Shown one piece after another: positions 24,511-36,500 of a stretch of 64,000 nucleotides of DNA. Where the stretch lies: positions 26,888-90,887 of the forward strand of contig NZ_NMQT01000123.1 of the NCBI RefSeq assembly GCF_002234405.1, given 5' to 3'. Source of the DNA: Amycolatopsis thailandensis (GTDB lineage: Bacteria > Actinomycetota > Actinomycetes > Mycobacteriales > Pseudonocardiaceae). Within the stretch, counting starts at the first letter, position 1, and each line of letters starts with the position of its first letter. A model generated the notes under the pieces. That model did no database searches, was not told the DNA's origin, and saw only the letters and a program-made list of their open reading frames with translations. The translations under genes and the position numbers were made by a program.

Positions 24511-27500
24511 TCACGGGGTGGCCTGGGCGACAGCGTCGTCGAACAGCTTCGCGAGCTCGTTGAACTTCTGCTCGTATGAAGGCTTCTTGCCGTCGCTCCG
24601 GTTCGAGTACGCGAGCCGGTGATCGCCGGGGACCGGCACGTGCCCGCCGTCCTCGTCCTCCGCCATCCCGATCAGGGTGTCGAAGCCGTCGCGCACGTCT
24701 CCGGTCTGGTCGTCGACGAACTTCGCCTGGTTGCTGTAGGAGGAGAAATCCGCCTGGTAGTACTGGTGGAACTCACGGAACAGGTTCCGGACGTCGGAGG
24801 CGCTCGGCGCCGTGTCGTCCGGCCGTTTCGCCTGGAAGGCCACGCCGCGGATGAAGTCGTACACCCTCTTCGCGTCCAGGTCCTTGTCGCGGAAGTAGTA
24901 GCCGAACGGGTCCGAGTCGACGATCCGGCAGGCCAGCTCGAAGTCCCGGCGGCTCGTCCACAGTCCTTCGTGCCGCCGCATCTGCTGGATGGCGCCGCGG
25001 TGCTCGGGTTCGCGGTCATGGCTGAGCTGGGCGTCGCCGAACTGCCTCTTGGAGTTCACCTTCTCCATGTCGTGGAACAGGATCGCCTTCGCGATCGCCT
25101 CCCTCGACACGAACCGGGCGGCGTCCTCGTGGCCTTCGGTGATCTTCAGGTACTGGTTGAGCACCATCTGGGCGTGCTCGCCGAACGTGTTCCGGGTCGA
25201 ATCGCCCGGCGCCCGGTCGGCGCGTCCGTCCTGCTTCTTGACCGTCTCGGCGAACTTGCGTGCCAGCAGCTCGTGCGGATCGGTCACCCCTTCGTCCACT
25301 CTGGACACCAGCTCGTCGACGATCACCTTCCCCGAACGCGCGTTCGGGGCCGCGAGCTGGGTCTTGATCGTCTGCGCCAAGGCCTTACCCGCTGCCTGGT
25401 GTTTCGCGAGAACGGCCGCGTCATGGTTCTGCGTGTAGCCGAACTCGGCGTTCTCCCGCCAGAGGCCGAACTCGTTCGAGAACGGCGCGCCCTCGATGTG
25501 GTTCTCGACGAGCACCGAAAGCCGGGTGTTGAAGTCCACCTTGATCCGGCGTTCGTCGATCGCGACGGTCGACCCGATTTCGGCCTGCGTCGCGTATTCC
25601 GGCACGAGGTCCATGAACTCGTCGACCTGGGTCTCGGTCACCTTGGTGAACGTCGCTCCCACGAGCAGCTCCGGCCTCCGCGCGGCCACGACGACATCCG
25701 CCGCGAAACTGTCCCGGAAGGCCGGTGCGACGAGTTTGCCCACGTTCTTGCGGGCGAGTTCGGTCTTCAGCGCGTCCGCGACGGCTTCCTGCCGTCCGAC
25801 GAAGATCTCACGCAGGGCGTCTTCGTCCTTGTCGATGAGTTTGTCCTTCGTGACCACGCGCAGGGCCTTGGGCACGACCGTGGACTTGATCTGCGCGGCG
25901 TAGGTCTCCGGCGCGATCCGCACCCCCGACTCGGCGAACAGTTTCTTGAGCCCTGGATCGGCTTCGAGGCCTTTGGTGATCCCGCGGACGAAGGCGTCAC
26001 CGCGCGCCCCGCTGAGGTAGCCGCGCTTCGCCTTGCCCAGCGCCTCCAGCTCGTCTCCCCACTCACGGTGCAGGGCGTCGATCCGCTCGCGGACGACGTC
26101 GTGGACGACCGGGAGGATCCTTTCCCCGAGCCCTTCGTCCACCACGTCGGCGCCGAGCTGGTCCACCAGGCCGGCGCGCACCGCCCCGGCCACCACCTCC
26201 GCCGTCTTCTCCGCGATCTCCGGGTGCTCTTTCAGAGCGGCGCGAAGGTTCTCGATGGTGTCGTACCGCAAGGTGTTCCCCGGGTCGACCTCCTTGATCA
26301 CCGCGGTCAGGATCACCTGCGGCGGGTTCAGCAGGTTCTTGACGGGCCCGAGCACCGCGGCCTTGAACTCCTTCTGACTGACCGGGATCCCCTCGGCGCC
26401 GTAGGTCCGGGTGGCGAGGTCGATCGCGGTCCCGATCCCGCCGGCGAGCTGCTCGACCGGCCCCTTCCCGGGGCCGAAGGTGTTGACGAACTCGTGCATG
26501 TCCTCCACCCGGCGCTGGGGACTGTCGGTCACCACGGCGTCCGATTCCCCGGGGATGCTGTCGGTGGCCGGGGTGAAGTAGATGTCCGGCGAGCCCTTCC
26601 AGGTGTGGTAGTGATTGCCGAGTTTCCTCGCCATGTTCCGCAGTGCGACCGGGTTGTTGCGGAAGTTCTTGCGCCCCTCGGAAGACCACGTGAACCACGG
26701 GTCGTTCTCGCGGCCCAGCCGCGCGGAATCGAAGTCCGGGCGCAGGCCGAGCCGGGAGTACAGATCGCCGATGGCCTCCTGGCGGCCCGCGATCCCCGGC
26801 ATCGTGTCTTCGTGCCCGGCCTTGGTGTAGGTGACCAATGAGCCCTTGAGGGCCTTCTTCTGCAAGGCTTCGTAGTCGATCCCCCGCACGCCGAACTGGT
26901 TCGTGTCCCCGTTCTGGTCGACGTTCATCGACAGTCTGTTGCCCTCGGCCTCCGTCTCGACGGTGGCTTGCGTACTCGTTTCGAGGAACGTCGGGAGCGG
27001 GACCAGGAACGACCGCAGCACCGGCGGGATCCCGGGCTTGAGGTGCACGTCGGTCTCGTACTTCGAGAGCCACTGCACCGCGCGCAGGGGGCGTCCGCCA
27101 CCCGCCCAGAAGACCTTCGGTCCTTCACGGCCCACGCCGCTGAACGGCAGGACGGTGCCGTCGGATGCCTGGTGCACGTCCTTGTGTTCCTTGCCCTGCT
27201 CGGCGGGCGACAGGACCGCGGTGTAGATCCGGACGTAGTGCTCCCCCTTGACCGTCTCGACCTCGAACTCGCCGCGGTGCACCACTTTGAGGTCCTTGCC
27301 GCTCCGCAACACGGTGGGGCCGGGGTAGCTGACCTTCGGTCGTCCGATGTGGACGTTCTCCTTGGTGCCGAGGTAGGCGTCCGTACCGTCGACGTCGGCG
27401 CGCAGGATGTGCACGGGACGCCCGGTCTCGTCGCCGTGGCTGGTCCACGAGCCGTCCGGGCCGAGTACGTGGACCTGGACGTCGGCGGCCCTGGCGAGCG

Positions 27501-30500
27501 CGTCGAGCTCGAACCCGTCCGGATGTTCTTTCGCGAACCCGGCGATCTTCCCGGTGATCCGAGCGTGTTCACGCGGCGCGCGATCGGGGAGGCTCGCCAG
27601 CACCGCCTCTCGGAAGGAGTCGTGCGGCGTGACTCCTTCGACCAGAACAGGTTCGGAGCCGTGCTTGGTCAAGAGCTCCTGCTGCGCCTCCGTCACGACG
27701 CCGCGGTCGAGTACCTTGCCCGGGTACGGGTCGGTGACCGCGACCGAGTTGACCGTGACCGCCGACTTCGCCGACGTCCCCGACGTCCCCGACGGGTTCC
27801 GTTCGACCGGTGCCGGTCGCACGTCCACGCCGACAGGCCGGGGGCCGTGGGCCACGGGATCGGTGACGACCGTGATCACGGCACGACGGCGGGCTTGCCG
27901 AGAGGTCGTCCCGTCCGGCGAGGAAGCGGAAACGACCCTGACGGCGGCCGGCGACAGCACGTCCGCGTCGCTCCCCTGCCTCTCCAGTTCGCTCGCGACG
28001 GCGGCGCGCAACGCGTTCACGGTCGCTTCGGCTCGCGCGTTCCCCGTCCGGACGGCCTGCCCGATGCCGAACAGGGCCCCGTTGCCGAAGCCGGTCACTT
28101 CCACCACCGGGGACGGCAGCCCTTGCTCGCGCCGCGCCACCGCCGTCGCCACCACTTGCCTCGCGACTTGCCCGACCTTCGCCAAAGCTGCCTGGTCGAG
28201 GTCCTTGCTGCCTTCCCGGAAGGAGATCTCCTCCGTCGTGCGGCCGGAGTCTTCGGCCAGCCGCACCGCACCGTCCAGCTCTTCGACCGGTTTCCCGACG
28301 ACGTAGCCGGGCACCGGACCCGTGCGCCAGGTCTCCCTGTCCTCGACCACGATGTGCGCGCCGATCGGGAGCGTCTCGCCCCGGGAGCCGGTGAGGTGCA
28401 CCCAGTTCCCGTTCGGCGCGACCACGGGCAGGCCGGCCGCGTCGATCCCGACCTTGCCGGTCACCACCAGATGACCCGGTCCGTTCGTTCCGCCGGCGCC
28501 GGGCACGAAGTACACCGGGCCGTCGGGGGCGACGGCCTCCGCGTCGATCCCCCGGGCGCGAAGTTCGGCCAGTACCCGGGCCGCGAACGATTTGCCGCCG
28601 CCGCTGCCCGCGCCGCACGACGCGAACATCACCGGCTTCTCGCCGTCCCACAGTCCATCGTCCTTGGCGCTTGCCAGCAGGGTCGCCACGTCGGACGGGC
28701 TCAGCGGGGTGCTCCCGGCGCCGCGCACCGGGGCGCCGTTCGTGTCACCGTGCGCGAGGAAGGTGAAGAACCTGTCGTCGGCCGGGTAACCGCCGACGAC
28801 GCCTTCCAGGCTCGCGTCGTCGAGCCTGATCCCGCGGTTCCCTTCGAGCGGGACGGCCTCGATCCGGTGTGACGTCGGCACCAGCACGTCGAAGACGGCC
28901 TTGGTGACCGAGGCCTGCTCGGCGGGTTTACGCAGCGTCTCGGCCGTGACGGGCCGCTCGGCGCTCTCGATGTGCGCCAGCACTTCCGTGAGGTCGCCGG
29001 GCCGGCCGAGGCGTTCGGCGGCGAGCTCCAGATGGTCCAGGGTGATCGTGGCCTGCTCGGAGAGCCGCAGCTCGGCGCGTGCCACGTCGGCCAGCACGCG
29101 CATCGAGGCAAGCCTCGCCACCGTGAACTCGCCGCCCGACTCGGCGAGCAACGCGGCAGCGTGCCAGACCGAGCCCGTTTCCTGGTCGCCTGCCGCTTCC
29201 TCCACCGCGGAGTCCGCCCGGGTCGCACTGGCCAGCCGGGACAGGTCCGACGGTGTGTCGAACGGGCCGTAGCCCAGCGAGGCCAGCAGATCCAGCGCGC
29301 GTGCTTCACGGGGACTAGGCGTACCGGAGACCCAGAACCCGTCCGGTGGATCGTCCACGGGCCGAGGTCCGTTGGCGGTGGTCATGGTCGCCCGCACCTC
29401 CCGGCGGGCGGCCCTCGCGTCGGGCGCCCCCGGTGGCTTCGCGCCACCGTGTGAGACCACGTTGACGGGGATACGGTCCGCGGACAGCCGTTCCTCGCCC
29501 TGGGGAAGGTCTTTCTGCTTCTCGCGGATCAGTTCGTCGAGCTTGCTCCGGAAGAAGGTCTCCGCGAGCTGAGCACGCCGAAGTCCTGTCCTGGTGCCGT
29601 GGAGGCGCGAGTTCCCGTACCCCTCCAGCAGGACTTCCGGCATGGGCAACTTGTTGCGGTGACGCCACAACGCGGTCTTGGTGACCTCTTTCGCCAGCGT
29701 GGTGAGACGGCCGATCGCGGTGGGCTCCAGCCGCTGCCTGCCCTGGGTCGCGAGCTCGACCGGATTCCACGTCTTGCCCATCGGGGCCTGATAGGACGCG
29801 CTGGAGACCACCGAGGTGGTGACCATGACCAGCGGATTCGCGAGCGTCTGGACGTACCCGAAGTCCTCGACCTGGGCGCTCTGTTCGAAGAACGTCCTGC
29901 CCTTCTTCTGCTGGTACAGGCGAAGGAGCCAGGACCTGCCGAGCGACGGCAGCCGATCGCCGGCGAGCCCGGAAAGGGCTTGGCGCGCCTCGGCTCTGGC
30001 GTTGCGCCAGCCCCAGTCCTCGTCGACGTCTTCGATGTCCGGGCGGGCTTCGATCTCACGCATGGTCGACAACGCCTCGACGAAGCGCCGCTCCAGCGTT
30101 CCGGGCGGATGCCGGTCGATCTCGGCTTTCAGCCCGTCACCGAGCCGGTCGATGTTCTTCCGGATCGCGTCGTCGAGGAGTTCGGCCCGCATCTTCGATT
30201 GGCGGGAGATCTCGACGGACACCTGCGCGCCGTCGTTCTCCGAGTTGAGGACGACGGCACCGAAGTGGTAGCCGAAGAACTGTTCGAGCTGTTCCGCGTC
30301 GGCACGGGAGTAGTTCAGCCCGTAGTCGGGTCCGTCCGCGCCCGGCACGGCGACCGACTGCGCGACGTAGGCCTCACCCGGCTCGGCCCACGCGTACTGG
30401 TTCACCCCGAGTGCCGCGGCGGCCCGGTCCAGTTTGGCCCGTGCGCCGGTACCGGCTCGCAACGAGGTCCCGTACTCCTTACCGCTCAGCGGGCTGTTCA

Positions 30501-33500
30501 CCCCGGCGGACCGCATGGCGAGCGCGACCTTCGCCGGATCGATCGCGGCGTCCTCGTCCGTTCCCGCGGCGAACTTCGCCAGCGCGTCCGCCACCTCGTA
30601 CGTGCCGTGGAACCGGAACGCCCCGCCGTCCCGCACCGGGGCGAGGACGGGCGGCCCGTCGCCGGATCGCAGCACCGCTTGCCGGGGCGGGGCGCCCATG
30701 ATCGCGCCGGCGAACTCGCTGCACACCGCCGACGGCGGTTCCTTGAAGAAGGGCTTCACCATCACGAGCGTCCGACCGCCGGCCAGGACCTTGTTCCCCG
30801 GGTTCACGACCAGCGAAACCTTGCTGCCGAGTTCGGAAAGGCGCGCGTTCACGGAGGCGACCCGCGACTCGGTCGCGTAGAACTCCCGGAAATGCCCGCC
30901 CTCCATCACCGGCAGTGCGAGCGTCTTGTCCGAGGAGAAGGAGATCAGCGGGTGATCGACGGCTTCGCGTGCGATCACAGGCACGGAGAAGGGGAACTCG
31001 TCGCTGTCCACCACGGTGCCGTAATAGTCGAAGCGCGTGAACGGCGCTTCGGAGCCGTCCGATTCGACTTCGTAGTCGAGCGTGGCTTCCGCCAGCACCG
31101 AGTCCAGGGAGGAAGCGCTGACCTCCGAGCGCTGGTCGTCTTCGACGGAATTCCCGAGGTCGTCCAACCCGGCCCAGAACCCGTCGTCGGCCTGTTCCGC
31201 GTCGTCGTACAACACCGGACGGGCCGGTTCCCGGGGCGCGAACCGGATCAGCGTTTCGGTGGCGTTGTCGACGTCGAAACCGTCAGGCACGCCGTCGCGG
31301 CCCAGCGGTGTCGTGAGGGTGACGGATCCGAGCAGCGGCAAGTCCTGTCCGACGTCGTCGGTCAGCATCGAACCGGTGGCGTCCGGGTGGCGGACATGGG
31401 TCGCGTCGGTGCCGATCAACGACACCCAGCCGTCCGGGGTCTCCCGCTGGACGACACCGTCGAGAACGCGGTGCCGCGGCGGAAGGGTTTCCGCCGGGTC
31501 GTGATACTCGGCCCGGCGCCGGTAGTAGCGCTCGGAGACCCTCGGGCGGATGGCCGGTGGCAGCGCGTCCAGGTCCGGGGACACCGGCTCGAACCGCGCG
31601 ACCAGCCCGATGCAGTGCTCCGGCATGCCGAGGTAGACGTCCCACGCGGTGACCGTGTGCGCGGTCAGCCCGGCGGGCGCGGGCTGGGCGCCGTCGAGCG
31701 CGTGGCGAAGCGCGTCCGGGTTGACCGGTCGCACGTCGAACACGGTTCCGGTGGTGTCCGCCAGGTGCTGGAAGTGCCGTTGCGACGCGCGGTCGAGCCC
31801 GTACTCCCGCTCGATCCCGGAGTCGTATCCGTCGGATTCGCCGGTCTCGGACCGGTTCGGAGCGGGCCTCGAAGCCGTCCTCGTGTCGACGTCGCGGGTC
31901 GCGAGGTACTCCCCGCCCGACGTCCGCACGATCCGGACGGGCCGCGGTCCGGCGGGGCCGTACGCGAGGTCGTCCCCGTTCTCGGTCACGACGTGCAGCC
32001 GGACCCCGAAGGCTTCGGCGATCTTCGCCGCGGTCGTGTTCCGCAGGGTCGCGCCCAGTTCCCGCAGTTCCGCCTGGCGTGACGCCGACTCGGGAGCGAC
32101 GGCGGCGGCGATCGCGGCGATCAGGTTCCCGGTGACCGGCTCCCCGCCGGCGGGCACCGCTGTCTTGCCGAGCCGGAAGAGGGTGTCCTGCTGGGCGCCG
32201 GTGAGCCCCGGGGGCACCGGAACCCGCGCCGTGGCGAGGAAATCGGCCGACGACGTCAACGCGACCCGCACCGGCTCGCCGTCGTCGGGACCGAGCCGGA
32301 CCGTCCCCCCGTCCTCGGTCAGCAGCTCCAGGCGGACGTCGAGCGCGACCGCGACCTCCTCCGGGGTGGCCTGCCGCAGAGCGGCGGCGCGGTTCCGCAG
32401 TTCCGCTTGGCGCGCCGGGGAATCCGGCGCCAGCGTCCGGGCGATCGCCTCGACGAGGTTCGCTCCCACGGTGTCGCCACCGACCTGGACGACCTCCCTG
32501 CGCTCGTGGCCGAGGGCCGCCCGCTGCGCGTCGGTCAGTCCGGCGTCGGCGGCGGGCCGGACGCCCGGCAGCGCGTCCTGGCCGGGGTCGGTGAGGCGGT
32601 GACCCGGGCCCAGCTGGCTGTGCAGGACGTGCTGGATCATCCAGGTGTGGCGGGGCATCAGCTTCGGCGTCACGCCGGGCTTGACGACGTCCTTGCCCAT
32701 GATGCTTTCGTCGCCGGTGACGACACCGGTCGTGCCGTCGTCCTCCCGGCTGAGGAACACCCGGTCCTTGTCGTGTTCTTCGTCGGCCGCGCCGAGGTAG
32801 TGCAGCAGCTCGTGGGCCAGTTCCTCCGGGGTGGCGTCGGAGCGCCAGGTGGTCTGGGTGGTGCGTTCGTCGTCACCGGCGACGACGTCGTACGCGCGGT
32901 ACCGGGGGTTGCCGTCCCGGTCGGTGAGCCGGTCGCTGGTGAACTCGATCCGGACGTGCAGCTGATCGCCGTTCGGCAGGCCGTGGCGTTTGTTGATCAG
33001 CCTCTCGACACCGGCCGTGGCGCGCTCCCGCAGCTGAGCGAGCTGCTCGTCGGTGGTGCCGCGGCCGGGCACGAGGTTGATCGGCACGGTGAACTCGGTG
33101 ACCCCCCGGTCGCCGACCTTGAAGCGGCTGACGCCGTACCGGATCACGCCGTCGTAGCGTTTGTCCTTCCCCGTCCGGAAGGTGGTGAGCACGTCGGCGG
33201 TCTCGGTGGCCACGGACCGGCTCGGCGTCATCGCCCGCAGCGGCTCCCACTGGGCCGGGTCGAGGGGGTTCGCCACCGAGAACCAGGGCGCGTCGGTTTC
33301 CCTGCTGTGCCGCCACTTCTCGTCCTCGGGGGTGGCGGGCCGTGCCGTGATCCGCGCGAATTCGGCGTCCAGCGCGCCTTTCGCCAGCCACCAGGCGTCC
33401 TGTTTGGTGTCCACGAAATCGAGCCACGCCGCTTGGAGCCCGGCCTGGGTGCGGACCAGCTGCTCCGCCGCCGCGACCCGCTGCTCCCGCGCTTCGGCCG

Positions 33501-36500
33501 CCGAGGCTTCGGCGGCGGCCAGCGTTTCCCGTTCCTCCGCGAGGACTTCGCGGAACAGGTCGCGCCGCTCCTTCGCCTCGGACCGCGCGGCGGCCAGCCG
33601 CCGGACGTCGTCCAGCGCCGTGGCGAGGTCCTGGTTCGTCTCGGCGAGGTCCACCCGCCCGCGTGCCGCCGCCAGTTCGGACGACAGCACCCGGAAGGCG
33701 CGGTCCGCGTCGGCGGTGCCACGGGCGAGGTCGTCGAGGTCGGTGGTCCTGGCCGTCAGCCCCGCCAGCACCTCGTCGGTCGCCGCGGCCACCCGGTCAT
33801 GGTGCAGCCGCGCGGCCTCGGCGAGGTTTTCGGCTTCCCGTAAGGCTTTCTCGGTCTCGCGGGCGTACCGGTGGTGCCGGTCCTCCAGCGTGCCGGGACG
33901 GCGGACCCTGGCCGCGTCGACAGTGGCGTTCCAGTCGACGGCGGCACCGAGCTTCTTCACCAGGTCTTCGGCACGGCGGCGCTGACCTTCCGCGCCGACC
34001 TCGGCGTCCCGCCACGCTTTCGCTGTCCTGGCGACCCTTCCCTGCCGTGCCTTCAGGATGCGCGACGTCTTCTCCCCGGTGACGTCCGTCAGCCCCTCGA
34101 TCGGCATCCGCACGTCCGCCGAGCCGGGCATCGACACATCGACGACCTCGGTACGGCCGTCGACCTCGACCACGATCCGGTAGTCCACGTCGAACCGCAC
34201 GAGCGCCGTCCGCCCGACCGGTTTGAGGTTCGCGACGGCGGACACGGTGGTGCCGTCGACCGTGGCGTCGGCGGGCTCGCTGGTCCATCGCGCGTCGGCG
34301 CCGGTGACCAGGCCGCCGACGTTGTCCTTCTCGTTGACCGGCGTGACCGTCGGTCCGGTGACGCCCAGCTCGCCGACCTCGGCGACCTTCCGCTCGGTCG
34401 AGCGGGCCGTGGTCGAGTTCTTCGGGTTCTCCAGGTTGACGCCGTCGCTCAGCGCGATCGTCCGCGGTTTGCCGAGCCGCGCGTGCACCTCGACGTTCGC
34501 CCGCTTGCCCCGCAGGACGGCCGCCTCGCGCAACGCGGGCACGGGCAGGCTTTTCGTCGTCATGGCGGGCAGGAACGCCTGGAGCACCTGAGGGCTCAGG
34601 CTCGACCAGAGGGCGTTGACCGGTGCGGTGCCGTAGCCGGTGATCCCGTTGTCCGCCCCGGCCTTGGTGAGGGTGTCCCGGACGACTTCGCGCAGCCGGG
34701 CGGCGGCACGCACGGATTCCACCGACGCCATGTCGGGCAGCGTGGTGACGGTCCCCCGCCGCCAGTCCTCCAGCGCGGCGGGCGTGGCGTCCGCCGCGGA
34801 CAGCGGATCCGGTTCCGTGTCCCCACCGGTGTCCGGCTCCCGATCGGTGCCGGCGGTCAGGTTGTCGGCCAGCAGCCGGACGCCGAGCGACTGCTTCCCC
34901 GTGCCCGCCGCCGCGACGGTCTTCCCGTCACGCCGTACCTCGAGGGTGAACTCGATCGGCACGTCGAACAGCGCGGCGGGCCCGGTCCCGGTCCGCAGCC
35001 GCGTTTCCTGTTCGGTGCGGACCTCCGTGGTGCCGGTGACCTTGACCGCGCCGATCCCCTTGGTGACCGCGCCGCCGACCGACGTCGCCGTGGCGTCGCC
35101 GTCGTCCTGGTACTTCTTCTGCCCGCCCGCTCGCACCGAGGCCGACCACGCCGTGGACGTACTGTCCGTGTGGACGGTCCGGACAGCGCGGACGGTGCTG
35201 TGTTCGACCGCCCTGCCGTCGTTGACGACTTCGCGGAAAGCCGGATCCCCCAGCGTTTTCGCCGTCAGCAGGACCTGATACCCGCTGTCGGTGAACAGTT
35301 TCGGCAGATGCGCGTGCAGCGGGATCCCGCCGTCCAGCGCGCTGTCCACCAGTCCGCGCACGCCGTCCGGCGAGACGAGACCGGTCAGCCGCGCCCAGTT
35401 GTGCATCGCGTCGTTCAAGGACACACCGGGCAGCAACGAGATCTTGGCCTCGGCCAGCTTCGCGGACAGCTTCGGCACGAGACCGGACAGGTCGGGCAGC
35501 CGCTCGACGGCGCCCAGCCCCAGCGTTCCCGGCTTCCCCTTCGGCAGCGTCGCGGGCGCCGTGAGCCGCTCGTCCCGTTCGCGCGGACCGGCGGGCTTCG
35601 CGGGCAGGAGACCGTGTTCCCGTGCCTGGCCTTCGGTGAGCCACACCTGCACCGCGCCGGGCAGGTGGACCGTGCGGGCGGCGACCCTGGCGTCCGGGCG
35701 GATCAACGCGGTCTGCTGCCGCGCCTCGGCGAGCACGGTGAAGTCGACGTCGAACCGGGCCAGCACCCGCGGGGTACCGGCCGCCGTGGTCACGTTGCGG
35801 TCCACGACCGCGGAGATGTCGAGGCCGTCGGCCTTCGTGGTCGTCTTCGCCCACGGTTTGCCGGACAGGCCGCCGGTCGCCGTGCCGGTGGGATCGCCGG
35901 TCGCCGAACCGGTGACCGTCACGCCCGCGGTGATGGCCGGGCCGGTGCTCTTGCTCGCGCCGCCGTCGAACCGGAACCCGCCCGAGGTGGACCGTTCCGA
36001 GCCCGCGTCGTCCGACATCCGGACCAGGGTGGGTTCGCTCAGCTTCGCGTGGACGCCGATCCTGCCGACGCGGTCCGCCAGACGGCGGGAGTGGACGAGG
36101 TCGGTGCTCACCACGCCGCGGGTGAACGACCTCAGCGCCGCCTTGATGTTGTCGGTACCCAGCATCGCCTGCACGCTGGTCCAAGCGTCGCTGCCGGGCA
36201 GCGCGAGCGCCCGGTCGCCGTCCGACGCCTCCACCAGCGCCGCCAGCGCGGCCTTGCCGACGTGCCCGGTGTGGGCGATGCTCTCCACCCCGATCCAGTC
36301 GTCGACGGCGGGCGGTTCGAGTTCCTGGAAGTGCCCGGTGATCGACCGCGGCGGGTCGAGTTCGCGGATCTCCGGGGCACCGGGGGCGACCTGATCGGCC
36401 TTCGCGGGCAGCGTCAGGCTGTCCGACATCCACACCGTGAAGTTCGCCGGGAGCGAGTCGGCTCCGTCCGCCGTCTCGGTGGACCAGATCCGCCGGACGT

